64,000 nt of DNA from contig NZ_CALNVW010000036.1 in the NCBI RefSeq assembly GCF_940670765.1, positions 42,906 through 106,905 of the forward strand. The letters run 5' to 3'. This DNA comes from Streptomyces sp. A 4/2. GTDB taxonomy: Bacteria; Actinomycetota; Actinomycetes; Streptomycetales; Streptomycetaceae. The position numbers were made by a program, and so were the translations under genes. Of this stretch, positions 1 to 11,524 are shown piece after piece. The notes under the pieces were generated by a model that saw nothing but the letters and a program-made list of their open reading frames with translations, was not told where the DNA came from and ran no database searches. Position 1 is the first letter of the stretch. The number at the start of each line of letters is the position of its first letter.

Positions 1-567
1 CAGCAGATTGGTGTCGACGCCCGGCACCACGATCGAGATGTGCCGGGCGCGCGGCAGATCGCCGATGACCTCGGCCACCCGGCCGGTCCCGGTCGGATCG
101 AACGCCAGGATCTGCCGGCCGGGCTGCAGCAGTGCGGTGTAGCGGTCGTACGTGCGCCGGGCGTCCTGATGGCCCAGTTCGCTGAGCGACGGATCGGTCA
201 GCCGCTGCCGCTCCGAGGTGCGTGCCTGGCGGAGCGCGTCCTGGTTGGCCTGGTAACGCAAGGTCACCGGGGCGCCGTTCAGATTGCCGACGACCAACGG
301 ATAGCGGTCGGCGAGCCGGCTGCGCTCGGCAGCCGTGAGCCCGGCGAAGAAGCGCGCCAGCCGGTACGGCGACGCACTCGTCGGCGGCAGCGGGTGCCCC
401 GCCAGAGAGCCTTTGCCCCAGGCGGTGAGTGCGGCCTGGCGGGGTCCGGCGGTTCTCTGGTGGTGCACGGCGGTCCAGCCGGTGGTTGCCAGCATCACGA
501 ACACCACCGCGAGCGCGAGCAGCGTGCGCCAGACGGTCAGAGTGGGGGAGGAGTCGAAGGAAGTCAC
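1..567 (-). CDS. alpha/beta hydrolase, DUF1023-type (3' end outside window)
   Basis: The first 189 codons of a gene that runs off the left edge. I start it at the GTG at 565-567, which gives MTSFDSSPTLTVWRTLLAL followed by a single N-terminal membrane segment or signal anchor (residues about 12-32). The exported part ends with the segment HISIVVPGVDTNLL, which resembles the beginning of the alpha/beta-hydrolase core in the actinobacterial DUF1023 family. The catalytic Ser-Asp-His region would lie beyond the window, so activity cannot be judged. The RBS is weak (GGTGGCGGG). Substrate unknown. Confidence 0.75.
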   Translation of the reverse strand, partial: MTSFDSSPTLTVWRTLLALAVVFVMLATTGWTAVHHQRTAGPRQAALTAWGKGSLAGHPLPPTSASPYRLARFFAGLTAAERSRLADRYPLVVGNLNGAPVTLRYQANQDALRQARTSERQRLTDPSLSELGHQDARRTYDRYTALLQPGRQILAFDPTGTGRVAEVIGDLPRARHISIVVPGVDTNLL

Positions 568-652
568 TGCCCGCCACCCTAGGAGACGCGGAGCGGCGCT
601 TGCGAAGTCAGTGACGTACCTCACGTTTCAGAACATGAATGTAGTCGGATGG

Positions 653-1333
653 CTACAGTCCGTGTGCGCCCGTCGCACGCCAGTTCCCTGCGAGCGCCGG
701 GCCGAAGTGGTCGAGGTAGGTCACGGTCAGTTCCCGCATGGCGGCGATGCTGACGTCCTGCCCCTGGCCCCACACCCGGCCGCTCGCCCGCATCACCCCG
801 TCGAACGCGGCGACGGCCACCCGCGGTCGCGGATCGGTGTCCAGGTCGAGTCCTTCGCGGGCCGCGATCAGGTGGACGATCTTGTCCTCCAGCTCGGCGG
901 AGCGGCGCAGATGGATGGCGAGCAGTGCGGGCGACGACTCGATGACCTGGAAGGTGCGCAGGTACAGATCGAGGGGGACGACGTCCTCGATCGTCAGGCC
1001 GATGTCGTCCCAGGACGCGAGCACGGCGTTGCGCATCGCCTCGAACGGGCTCTCCTCCGGCGGGCGGGCGTGCAGGGCCGTGAAGTACTGGGACTCCACC
1101 AGGTCCTGGACCGCGAAGGCGACCTCCTCCTTGTTGGCGAAGTACCGGAAGAAGGTGCGCTGGGAGACCTGGACGGCCTCGGTGATCTCGTCGACGGTGG
1201 TCCGCTCGTACCCCTTCGTCGTGAAGAGTTCCAGCGCGACGCGCAGCAGGGCCTCGCGGGTGCGCTGCTTCTTGCGCTCCCGCAGTCCCCCCGGCGCGTC
1301 GGGCGTCGAGGGTGCTGTCTGCTCCACCGTCAC
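653..1333 (-). CDS. TetR-family transcriptional regulator
   Basis: A 226-residue repressor starting at GTG 1331-1333 behind an AAGAGGA-type RBS. Residues about 20-65 form the TetR helix-turn-helix (RTREALLRVALELF, then VSQRTFFRYFANKEE). The C-terminal half is the all-helical ligand domain of the MftR-like subgroup. It is divergent from a DHA2 efflux gene, and the shared 120-bp region holds a 15-bp palindrome, so it most likely represses the pump and itself until a drug-like ligand binds. The ligand cannot be deduced. Confidence 0.9.
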   Translation of the reverse strand: MTVEQTAPSTPDAPGGLRERKKQRTREALLRVALELFTTKGYERTTVDEITEAVQVSQRTFFRYFANKEEVAFAVQDLVESQYFTALHARPPEESPFEAMRNAVLASWDDIGLTIEDVVPLDLYLRTFQVIESSPALLAIHLRRSAELEDKIVHLIAAREGLDLDTDPRPRVAVAAFDGVMRASGRVWGQGQDVSIAAMRELTVTYLDHFGPALAGNWRATGAHGL

Positions 1334-1426
1334 TTGCTGGTCCTCTTTCCGTTTTCCGCCGTTTTGCGGGAATAGATTACCTGTGAGCTACCTGACAGTT
1401 ACCGACGGGCGAAATGGTTGGTCAAC

Positions 1427-1441
1427 TGTCAGCGACTGACA
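1427..1441. promoter_or_regulatory. probable TetR operator between regulator and efflux gene
   Basis: TGTCAG-CGA-CTGACA is a perfect 6-bp inverted repeat with a 3-bp spacer. A further half-site CTGACAG lies at 1392-1398, and a 10-bp palindrome TGACTAGTCA overlaps the efflux start codon (1457-1466). The spacing fits repeated half-sites for a dimeric TetR protein. Assignment to the adjacent regulator is inference. Confidence 0.6.
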
Positions 1442-1455
1442 TTATTCTGACTTGT

Positions 1456-3054
1456 ATGACTAGTCAGACCACTGTCGACAAGGTGCCGCAGGATATTGCG
1501 GCACCGCCGGCCAAGGGGCTCCGCGGCCACCCTTGGCTGACGCTCTTCTCCGTTGCCATCGGCGTGATGATGGTCGCGCTCGACGGAACCATCGTCGCGA
1601 TCGCCAACCCCGCCATCCAGAAGGACCTCGGGGCCACCTTCTCCCAGGTCCAGTGGATCTCCAACGGCTACTTCCTCGCGCTGGCCGTATCCCTGATCAC
1701 CGCGGGCAAGCTCGGTGACCGCTTCGGCCACCGGCAGACCTTCCTCATCGGCGTGGTCGGCTTCGCCGCGGCGTCGGGTGCCATCGGCTTCTCCCACAGC
1801 GTGGGCCTGGTCGTCACCTTCCGGGTCCTCCAGGGCCTGTTCGGCGCGCTCCTGATGCCGGCCGCCCTCGGGCTGCTGCGCGCCACCTTCCCCGCCGAGA
1901 AGCTCAACATGGCCATCGGTATCTGGGGCATGGTCATCGGCGCCTCCACCGCGGGCGGCCCGATCGTCGGCGGCCTGCTCGTCCAGCACGTCAGCTGGCA
2001 GTCCGTCTTCTTCATCAACGTGCCGGTCGGTGTGGCCGCGCTCGTCCTGGGTGTGCTGATCCTCAAGGACCACCGCGCGGAGAACGCGCCGAAGTCCTTC
2101 GACATCCTCGGCATCCTGCTGCTCTCGGCCGCCATGTTCTGTCTCGTCTGGGCGCTCATCAAGGCCCCGTCCTGGGGCTGGGGCGACACGAAGGTCTGGA
2201 CGTTCCTGGTCGTCTCGGTGGTCTGCTTCGTCCTCTTCGGTTTCTGGGAGACGAAGGTCAAGGAACCGCTCATCCCGATGGCGCTGTTCCGCTCCGTGCC
2301 GCTGTCCGCCGGTGTGGTGCTGATGGTGCTCATGGCCATCGCCTTCATGGGCGGTCTGTTCTTCGTCACGTTCTACCTGCAGAACGTGCACGGCATGAGT
2401 CCGGTCGACGCGGGACTCCATCTCCTGCCGCTCACCGGCATGATGATCGTCGGCTCTCCGCTGGCGGGCGCGGTGATCACCAAGCTCGGCCCGCGCATCC
2501 CGCTCGCGGGCGGCATGCTGTTGACGGCCGTCGCCATGTACGGCATGTCCACGCTGGAGACCGACACCGCCGGCCTCACCATGTCGATCTGGTTCGCGCT
2601 GCTGGGCCTCGGTCTCGCACCGGTCATGGTCGGTGCGACCGAAGTCATCGTCGGCAACGCCCCGATGGAGCTCTCCGGTGTGGCGGGCGGCCTCCAGCAG
2701 GCCGGTATGCAGATCGGCGGCAGCCTCGGCACCGCGGTGCTCGGCGCCGTCATGGCCTCGAAGGTCGACAGCGCCCTGCCGGAGAAGTGGGCGGCGGCCA
2801 AGCTTCCGCCGTTCGGTCCGGGCCAGCTGGACCAGGCTTCGCAGGCGGTCCAGGTCGGCATGGCTCCGGTGCCGCCCAAGGCACCGGCGGACCTCGCCGC
2901 GAAGATCACCACCGTCGCGCACGACACGTTCATGTCCGGCATGGGCCTGGCCTGCCTGGTGGCCGCGGTGGTGGCCGCCGCGGCGATCTTCGTCGCGCTG
3001 CTCACCAAGCGTGGCGAGAACGCCGAAACGGGCGCGGGCGCGGCCCACATCTGA
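1456..3054 (+). CDS. MFS drug efflux transporter, DHA2 family (14 TM)
   Basis: A 532-residue proton-coupled exporter. I start it at ATG 1456 (MTSQTTVDKV) rather than the upstream in-frame ATG 1414, because 1456 lies outside the operator palindrome. The first helix carries the DHA2 signature LDGTIVAIANPAI. The loop 2-3 motif GKLGDRFGHRQTF and the motif-C-like segment GASTAGGPIVGG are present. Length and hydrophobic pattern fit 14 helices. The divergent TetR gene marks it as an inducible multidrug or antibiotic pump. Substrate unknown. Confidence 0.92.
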   Translation: MTSQTTVDKVPQDIAAPPAKGLRGHPWLTLFSVAIGVMMVALDGTIVAIANPAIQKDLGATFSQVQWISNGYFLALAVSLITAGKLGDRFGHRQTFLIGVVGFAAASGAIGFSHSVGLVVTFRVLQGLFGALLMPAALGLLRATFPAEKLNMAIGIWGMVIGASTAGGPIVGGLLVQHVSWQSVFFINVPVGVAALVLGVLILKDHRAENAPKSFDILGILLLSAAMFCLVWALIKAPSWGWGDTKVWTFLVVSVVCFVLFGFWETKVKEPLIPMALFRSVPLSAGVVLMVLMAIAFMGGLFFVTFYLQNVHGMSPVDAGLHLLPLTGMMIVGSPLAGAVITKLGPRIPLAGGMLLTAVAMYGMSTLETDTAGLTMSIWFALLGLGLAPVMVGATEVIVGNAPMELSGVAGGLQQAGMQIGGSLGTAVLGAVMASKVDSALPEKWAAAKLPPFGPGQLDQASQAVQVGMAPVPPKAPADLAAKITTVAHDTFMSGMGLACLVAAVVAAAAIFVALLTKRGENAETGAGAAHI

Positions 3055-3070
3055 CGTCAACCTCGCGCCA

Positions 3071-3106
3071 CGACAGCCCCGCCGGATCGTTCCGGCGGGG
3101 CTGTCG
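3071..3106. terminator. strong hairpin terminator
   Basis: Perfect 16-bp stem (CGACAGCCCCGCCGGA and its complement) with a TCGT loop, 17 bp after the efflux stop codon. It has no T-run, as is usual in Streptomyces. Confidence 0.85.
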
Positions 3107-3201
3107 CCTATCAGGGTGGTGTACGCCCTGGCCCCTTCCGGCGGTACCGGGCCACGGACCAGGCTGCGGTCAACTGATCCGCACGACACGGGGGACGCAC
3201 C

Positions 3202-3648
3202 ATGAACACGAACAACACCCGGCCCACGAGCAACACCCGGCCCACGAACGCCGCGACGCCCACGAAAGCCACCCGCCGGGCCCTGCTCCGTACGACCGTC
3301 ACCGCCGGAATCCTGACGGCCGCCGTCCTCGCGCCGCAGACCTCACCGGCCGCCGCGCAGCCCCGGATGGGGGACTGCGCGACCGGCCAGCTCTGCCTCT
3401 GGGAGAAGGGCGAATTCAAGGGCAGCCGCCGCACCTACGAACTCTCCGGCCTCGACATCGAGAGCTGCACGGCGCTCCCGAAAGGAACGGCCGTCGGATC
3501 CCTCGCCAACCGCACCGGACGCCCCGTCACGACGTACCAGTCGCAGGAGTGCGGGGACACGGGTGAGTTCGAGACGTACCCGGGCGGCGGCACGTGGCTG
3601 CCCCGATCCCCGTACCAGGTAAGGGCGTTCAAGATCTGGGAGAACTGA
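3202..3648 (+). CDS. secreted peptidase inhibitor family I36 protein
   Basis: A 148-residue exported protein. The N-terminus has repeated NTRPT units, an RR-containing segment (TRRALLRTT) and a hydrophobic stretch ending PAAAQ, so it is a Sec or Tat signal peptide. The mature part has a beta-rich I36 / SMPI-like core: C-x6-LCLWEKGEFKG, then SLANRTGRPVTTYQSQECG, and ends VRAFKIWEN. Four cysteines could form two disulfides. Family members are secreted metalloprotease inhibitors or spore/cell-surface proteins. The protease target is unknown. It converges on aceE across a large palindromic terminator. Confidence 0.8.
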   Translation: MNTNNTRPTSNTRPTNAATPTKATRRALLRTTVTAGILTAAVLAPQTSPAAAQPRMGDCATGQLCLWEKGEFKGSRRTYELSGLDIESCTALPKGTAVGSLANRTGRPVTTYQSQECGDTGEFETYPGGGTWLPRSPYQVRAFKIWEN

Positions 3649-3675
3649 CGGCGGACGGAGACCGAAGGCAGAAGG

Positions 3676-3713
3676 AGGGGGCGGCCGGGACCACGTGGTC
3701 CCGGCCGCCCCCT
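3676..3713. terminator. bidirectional hairpin terminator
   Basis: A perfect 38-bp palindrome (AGGGGGCGGCCGGGACCAC and its complement with no spacer) between the convergent I36 and aceE genes. Confidence 0.85.
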
Positions 3714-3731
3714 CGCGTACGGTCCGGCCCG

Positions 3732-6479
<2,748 letters not shown>

Positions 6480-6943
6480 ACTGTTCCTTCGCTGTTCGGT
6501 CGTGCGAGTACGGGTGGTCGTGCGATACGGGTGTACGCCGCCACCATCGTGTACCGCGAAGACGTAAACGTCATCTGTACCGAGGGGTAACCGCCACTCG
6601 GTGAGACATCCCGTCCGAAGGCAGCGGATGAGTCCGGCCAAATCGCAATCTTACGCCCGGACCGCTCAAGCATTCCCGAAGTCCGCCGGGTCACGATTGG
6701 CCCACTGCGTGTCCCGGATGTCCGCAGGAGATGCCCGCAAAAGCGGATGAAGGGTGTGGGATGAATCACCGCAGGGCCTCCGAACCTGCCTGAGGTCGGG
6801 ATGAGGTGCCTGGAAACGTCACCGTTTAGGCTGTCTCGGCGGCCGGGTACTTGCGCGATCGGTCCCGCCCGTGTGGACTACCGCCAACGCCCCGCGCCCG
6901 CGCGTGGCTGGTGCATTTCCCAAAAACGATCAGGAGGCAAACC
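6480..6943. other. intergenic region between divergent aceE and DUF3052
   Basis: 464 bp with no supportable gene. It must hold the divergent promoters for aceE and the DUF3052 gene. The only confident sites are the aceE RBS (around 6485) and an AGGAGG RBS at 6932-6937 for DUF3052. Confidence 0.5.
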
Positions 6944-7384
6944 GTGAGCGCGACCGCGGACCACGCGGAGGAGCGGACCAATCAGGCAGCACGCCTGGGG
7001 TTCGAGCCCGGACAAGTGGTCCAGGAGATCGGCTACGACGACGACGTCGAGCAGGAACTCCGTGAGGGTATTGAGAGCGTCACCGGCCTGGATCTCGTCG
7101 ACGAGGACTACGACGACGTGGCTGACGCTGTCGTGTTGTGGTTCCGCGACGAGGACGGCGACCTTACGGATGCGCTGGTGGACGCCATCGGTCTGGTCGA
7201 CGACGGCGGCGCGGTTTGGCTGCTGACCCCCAAGACCGGCCGTGACGGTTACGTCGAGCCGAGCGACATCAACGAGGCATCTCAGACCGCCGGTCTGGCC
7301 CAGACCAAGAGCATCAATGCGGGTAAGGACTGGACGGGCAGCCGCCTGGTCACCCCGAAGGTGGCAAGGTCCGGCAAGCGCTGA
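6944..7384 (+). CDS. DUF3052 family protein
   Basis: A 146-residue acidic cytoplasmic protein starting at GTG 6944, six bases after a perfect AGGAGG. It has no membrane segment. The central part VVLWFRDEDGDLTDALVDAIGLVDDGGAVWLLTPKTGR and the C-terminal TGSRLVTPK are the conserved core of the actinobacterial DUF3052 family. The gene lies between aceE and a peroxiredoxin. Its molecular function is not known. Confidence 0.9.
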   Translation: MSATADHAEERTNQAARLGFEPGQVVQEIGYDDDVEQELREGIESVTGLDLVDEDYDDVADAVVLWFRDEDGDLTDALVDAIGLVDDGGAVWLLTPKTGRDGYVEPSDINEASQTAGLAQTKSINAGKDWTGSRLVTPKVARSGKR

Positions 7385-7400
7385 GTCGCCCTGAACCAGG

Positions 7401-7434
7401 AGAGCCCCCGCCGGTGCACACCGGCGGGGGCTCT
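7401..7434. terminator. hairpin terminator
   Basis: Perfect 16-bp stem AGAGCCCCCGCCGGTG with a CA loop, 17 bp after the DUF3052 stop. Confidence 0.85.
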
Positions 7435-7520
7435 GCGCTGCCCGGGGGGCGTACGCCGCCGCCGGGGCTGCGCCTAGGCTGGGCATCATTCGAATGGCCC
7501 CACCGAAGGGATGCGTTTTC

Positions 7521-7979
7521 ATGGCGATCGAGGTCGGCACCAAGGCTCCGGATTTCGAGCTGAAGGACAACCACGGCCGGACGGTTCGGCTCTCGGACTT
7601 CCGTGGTGAGAAGAGCGTCGTGCTGCTCTTCTACCCCTTCGCCTTCACCGGCGTGTGCACCGGGGAACTGTGCGCCCTCCGTGACGAGCTGCCGAAGTTC
7701 GTCAACGACGACGTGCAGCTGCTCGCGGTCTCCAACGACTCCATCCACACGCTGCGCGTCTTCGCGGAGCAGGAGGGCCTGGAGTACCCGCTCCTGTCGG
7801 ACTTCTGGCCGCACGGCGCCGCCTCGCGCGCGTACGGCGTCTTCGACGAGGACAAGGGGTGCGCGGTGCGCGGCACCTTCATCATCGACAAGGAGGGCGT
7901 CGTCCGCTGGACCGTCGTCAACGGCCTGCCCGACGCTCGTGACCTGAACGAGTACACGAAGGCGCTCGACACCCTCTGA
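7521..7979 (+). CDS. ahpE: peroxiredoxin, AhpE-type
   Basis: A 152-residue thiol peroxidase reducing H2O2, organic peroxides and peroxynitrite. The thioredoxin-fold start APDFELKDNHGRTVRLSDFRG is followed by the peroxidatic motif FAFTGVCTGEL with C46 as the likely peroxidatic cysteine. A second Cys lies at C51 and another in the CAVRGTFIID segment. I prefer ATG 7521 to the in-frame ATG 7494, because it has a GAAGGG RBS and gives the length usual for AhpE. It lies directly upstream of the Ter stress cluster, which fits an oxidative-stress role. Confidence 0.92.
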   Translation: MAIEVGTKAPDFELKDNHGRTVRLSDFRGEKSVVLLFYPFAFTGVCTGELCALRDELPKFVNDDVQLLAVSNDSIHTLRVFAEQEGLEYPLLSDFWPHGAASRAYGVFDEDKGCAVRGTFIIDKEGVVRWTVVNGLPDARDLNEYTKALDTL

Positions 7980-8104
7980 ACCGGCCGGTCAAGAGTCTGC
8001 CGAGTCCGGGAACCCGTCACTAGGATCGATTCGTTGATCCGATGCCACGTACAAACGGGGGCAAGGGCCACTCCTCGGCCCCTCGAAACCAATTGGGAGG
8101 ACTC

Positions 8105-8680
8105 GTGGGAGTCAGCCTCAGCAAGGGCGGCAACGTCTCGCTGACCAAGGCCGCACCCAATCTGACCGCGGTAGTCGTCGGTCTCGGATGGGATGCGCGC
8201 ACCACCACCGGTGGTGACTTCGACCTCGACGCCAGCGCGCTGCTGACGAACGAGGCCGGAAAGGTCGCCAACGACTCGAACTTCGTCTTCTTCAACAACC
8301 TCAAGAGCCCCGACGGCTCGGTGGAGCACACCGGTGACAACCTCACCGGTGAGGGCGAGGGCGACGACGAGGTCATCAAGGTGAACCTCGCCGGGGTTCC
8401 CGCCGATGTCGCCAAGATCGTGTTCCCGGTCTCGATCTACGAGGCCGAGAGCCGCCAGCAGAGCTTCGGCCAGGTCCGCAACGCGTACATCCGCGTGGTC
8501 AACCAGGCCGACAACTCCGAACTGGCGCGGTACGACCTCAGCGAGGACGCCTCGACCGAGACCGCGATGGTCTTCGGCGAGCTCTACCGCAACGGCGCCG
8601 AGTGGAAGTTCCGCGCCATCGGCCAGGGGTACGCCTCGGGACTGCGCGGTATCGCGCAGGACTTCGGCGTCAACGTCTGA
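8105..8680 (+). CDS. terD: TerD family protein (calcium-binding stress protein), copy 1
   Basis: A 191-residue TerD-fold protein starting at GTG 8105 after GGGAGGA. The segments LGWDARTTTGGDFDLDASALL and VEHTGDNLTGEGEGDDE are hallmark acidic Ca2+-binding loops of TerD, and the C-terminus has the ELYRNGAEWKFRAIGQGY motif. TerD proteins act at the inner face of the membrane in Ter-dependent tellurite and other stress responses. In Streptomyces they also affect development. It is followed 86 bp later by a close paralogue. Confidence 0.95.
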   Translation: MGVSLSKGGNVSLTKAAPNLTAVVVGLGWDARTTTGGDFDLDASALLTNEAGKVANDSNFVFFNNLKSPDGSVEHTGDNLTGEGEGDDEVIKVNLAGVPADVAKIVFPVSIYEAESRQQSFGQVRNAYIRVVNQADNSELARYDLSEDASTETAMVFGELYRNGAEWKFRAIGQGYASGLRGIAQDFGVNV

Positions 8681-8766
8681 GCAGGTAATCGCTCCGTCCG
8701 GCGCCGCACACCCGTGCGGCGCCGGACGCGCTGACCACCGTTCACACCTCGGGGAGGACAACGATC

Positions 8767-9342
8767 ATGGGCGTCACGCTCGCCAAGGGGGGCAATGTCT
8801 CCCTCTCGAAGGCCGCACCCAACCTCACACAAGTGCTGGTCGGACTCGGCTGGGACGCACGTTCCACCACCGGAGCCGACTTCGACCTCGACGCCAGCGC
8901 GCTGCTGTGCCAGTCGGGCCGGGTGCTCGGCGACGAATGGTTCATCTTCTACAACCAGCTGACCAGTCCCGACGGCTCGGTGGAGCACACCGGTGACAAC
9001 CTCACCGGTGAGGGCGAGGGCGACGACGAGTCGATCATCGTGGACCTCGCCAAGGTGCCGGCGCACTGCGACAAGATCGTGTTCCCGGTGTCGATCCATG
9101 ACGCGGACAACCGCGGCCAGACGTTCGGGCAGGTCGCGAATGCCTTCATCCGGGTGGTGAACCAGGCGGACGGGCAGGAACTGGCCCGTTACGACCTGAG
9201 CGAGGACGCCTCGACCGAGACCGCGATGATCTTCGGCGAGCTCTACCGGTACGGCGGCGAATGGAAGTTCCGGGCCGTGGGGCAGGGGTACGCGTCGGGG
9301 CTGCGAGGCATCGCTCTAGACTTCGGGGTCAATGTTTCCTAA
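8767..9342 (+). CDS. terD: TerD family protein, copy 2
   Basis: A 191-residue paralogue of the preceding gene with the same domain pattern (LGWDARSTTGADFDLDASALL and VEHTGDNLTGEGEGDDE). Both copies share a long stretch of identical DNA over the acidic loop, which indicates recent tandem duplication or gene conversion. The RBS is GGGGAGGA about 9 bp before ATG 8767. The most visible changes lie between the Ca loops (CQSGRVLGDEWFIFYNQLT). Confidence 0.95.
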   Translation: MGVTLAKGGNVSLSKAAPNLTQVLVGLGWDARSTTGADFDLDASALLCQSGRVLGDEWFIFYNQLTSPDGSVEHTGDNLTGEGEGDDESIIVDLAKVPAHCDKIVFPVSIHDADNRGQTFGQVANAFIRVVNQADGQELARYDLSEDASTETAMIFGELYRYGGEWKFRAVGQGYASGLRGIALDFGVNVS

Positions 9343-9480
9343 AGCATTCTTCCGGTGCGGTTCAAGTCCCGGAGCCGTCCGGGGTTTCGTGCCTGGAGCC
9401 CGGTGCCGGGTCCTCGGGGCGAGGAAACGTACATCCGCGCACGGCGCGGGGGAGATCGAACACACGTGATGGGGTAGGTA

Positions 9481-10623
9481 GTGCTTCTGAAAACCTTCGG
9501 GTGGTCATTCGTGATCACCGTGGTCGGTCTGGTCGTGGCGGTGATCTACGACGGATGGACCGCCCTGGGCATCGTGGCGATCCTCTCCATCCTCGAGATC
9601 TCGCTGTCCTTCGACAACGCCGTGATCAATGCCGGAATCCTGAAGAAGATGAATGCCTTCTGGCAGAAGATCTTCCTCACGATCGGCGTGATCATCGCCG
9701 TCTTCGGGATGCGGCTGATCTTCCCCGTCGTGATCGTCGCCATCAGCGCCAAGATCAATCCGGTCGAAGCGGTGAAACTGGCGTTCAACGAGAAGGAGCA
9801 CTACCAGCAGCTGGTGACCGACGCGCATCCGTCGATCGCCGCCTTCGGTGGGATGTTCCTGATGATGATCTTCCTCGATTTCATCTTCGAGGACCGGGAC
9901 ATCCAGTGGCTGCGCTGGATCGAGCGCCCGCTCGCCAAGCTCGGCAAGGTCGACATGCTCTCGGTCTGCATCGCGCTCGTCGTGCTGCTGATCTCCTCCT
10001 TCACCTTCGCGGCCCACGCCCACCAGCACGGGGGCGCACACGCCGACAAGGCGCAGACGGTTCTCATCGCCGGGATCGCCGGCCTGATCACGTACCTCGT
10101 GGTGGGCGGACTCTCCGGGTTCTTCGAGAACCGCCTCGAAGAGGAGGAGGAGCGCGAGCAGGAGGCCGAGGAGGCGGCCAAGAAGTCCGGCTCGAACGTC
10201 GCAGCGGTGGTGCTGGCGGGCAAGGCCGCGTTCTTCATGTTCCTCTACCTGGAGGTCCTGGACGCGTCCTTCTCCTTCGACGGGGTCATCGGCGCCTTCG
10301 CCATCACCAACGACATCGTCCTGATGGCGCTCGGCCTCGGCATCGGCGCCATGTACGTCAGGTCGCTCACGGTCTACCTGGTCCGCCAGGGCACGCTGGA
10401 CGACTACGTCTACCTGGAGCACGGCGCGCACTACGCGATCGGCGCGCTCTCGGTGATCCTGCTCATCACCATCCAGTACGAGATCAACGAGGTCATCACC
10501 GGCCTCGTCGGTGTCGTCCTGATCGCCTGGTCCTTCTGGTCGTCGGTCCGCCGCAACAAGCGGATCGAGGCCGAGGGCGGAGCGGATCCGAGCGAGAAGA
10601 CGGAAGCCGTCTCCGGGGTGTGA
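9481..10623 (+). CDS. DUF475 / TerC-like integral membrane protein
   Basis: A 380-residue protein with about nine membrane segments, starting at GTG 9481. It carries two copies of the TerC superfamily motif: EISLSFDNAVINAGIL near residue 40 and EVLDASFSFDGVIGAF in the second half. The acidic residues are expected to line an ion path. A highly charged cytoplasmic loop (EEEEEREQEAEEAAKK) separates the halves. TerC/DUF475 proteins are thought to couple metal-ion movement to TerD proteins at the membrane, and the co-location with two terD genes supports this. Confidence 0.92.
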   Translation: MLLKTFGWSFVITVVGLVVAVIYDGWTALGIVAILSILEISLSFDNAVINAGILKKMNAFWQKIFLTIGVIIAVFGMRLIFPVVIVAISAKINPVEAVKLAFNEKEHYQQLVTDAHPSIAAFGGMFLMMIFLDFIFEDRDIQWLRWIERPLAKLGKVDMLSVCIALVVLLISSFTFAAHAHQHGGAHADKAQTVLIAGIAGLITYLVVGGLSGFFENRLEEEEEREQEAEEAAKKSGSNVAAVVLAGKAAFFMFLYLEVLDASFSFDGVIGAFAITNDIVLMALGLGIGAMYVRSLTVYLVRQGTLDDYVYLEHGAHYAIGALSVILLITIQYEINEVITGLVGVVLIAWSFWSSVRRNKRIEAEGGADPSEKTEAVSGV

Positions 10624-10648
10624 CCCGCACGGGATTGCGGAACGCTCT

Positions 10649-10692
10649 GTACGGGGCGGTCAGGACGCGCGAGCCTCCTGACCGCCCCGTAC
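10649..10692. terminator. hairpin terminator
   Basis: Perfect 17-bp stem GTACGGGGCGGTCAGGA with a 10-nt loop, just after the DUF475 stop. Confidence 0.85.
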
Positions 10693-10740
10693 GTGTGGGA
10701 AGAGCCGGACAAGAGCCAACGAGACAGCTGGGGGTGGGAC

Positions 10741-11478
10741 ATGGCCTTCTGGGACAGTCTGCGACGGGAGCGGTCGCCGCACTTCGATTCGGGCAGCGCG
10801 GCGTCCAACGCCATCGAGCTGACCAAACGGCACCCGGTGGTCTCCCTCACCAAGCAGGGCGCGACCACCGGAAACCTGCGCGTCAACCTGTCGTGGCGGA
10901 TGCGTACGTCGGACTTCGGCGGCAAGTCACGGCCGGGCGGTGGCCTGCTGCGCCATCCGTCCAAGCTGTTCCAGCCCGAAGTCGTCCAGGCGCACACGCA
11001 GGGCGTCGTCAACGTCGACCTCGACCTCGGGTGTCTCTACGAGCTGGAGGACGGTTCCAAGGGCGTGGTGCAGCCGCTGGGCGGCTTCCTGGGCAGCCTC
11101 AACGAATCGCCGTACGTCCAGCTGAGCGGCGACGACCGGTTCGGGTCGCCGTCCGGTGAGACGCTGTTCGTCAACCTCGACCACCGCGACGAGATCAAGC
11201 GGCTGCTGGTCTTCGTGTACATCTACGACCAGACGCCCGCCTTCGACCGTACGCACGCCGTCGTGACGCTCTACCCCAGCAACGGCCCGCGCATCGAGAT
11301 CCAGCTGGAGGAGCGCCACCCGCAGGCCCGCTCCTGCGCGGTCCTCTCCGTCGAGAAGGTCAAGGGCGACATGGTGGTGCGCCGCGAGGTGAAGTTCGTC
11401 TACGGCTTCCAGGCCGAGCTGGACCGGCTGTACGGCTGGGGGCTCCAGTGGGGCCGCGGGTACAAGACCAAGATCTGA
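10741..11478 (+). CDS. TerD-superfamily protein, TerA-like
   Basis: A 245-residue protein. The start is ATG 10741 (MAFWDSLRRERSPHFDSG). The beta-sandwich core has LDLGCLYELEDGSKGVVQPLGG and LLVFVYIYDQTPAF, which fit the TerD/TerA superfamily. It lacks the double acidic motif of the two TerD copies. The C-terminus DRLYGWGLQWGRGYKTKI is conserved in streptomycete homologues. It is probably an accessory of the Ter complex. The next gene is convergent. Confidence 0.8.
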   Translation: MAFWDSLRRERSPHFDSGSAASNAIELTKRHPVVSLTKQGATTGNLRVNLSWRMRTSDFGGKSRPGGGLLRHPSKLFQPEVVQAHTQGVVNVDLDLGCLYELEDGSKGVVQPLGGFLGSLNESPYVQLSGDDRFGSPSGETLFVNLDHRDEIKRLLVFVYIYDQTPAFDRTHAVVTLYPSNGPRIEIQLEERHPQARSCAVLSVEKVKGDMVVRREVKFVYGFQAELDRLYGWGLQWGRGYKTKI

Positions 11479-11524
11479 TCCGGCCGGGCTCACCCGGCGG
11501 GCTCACCCGGCGGGGGTGAACTCC

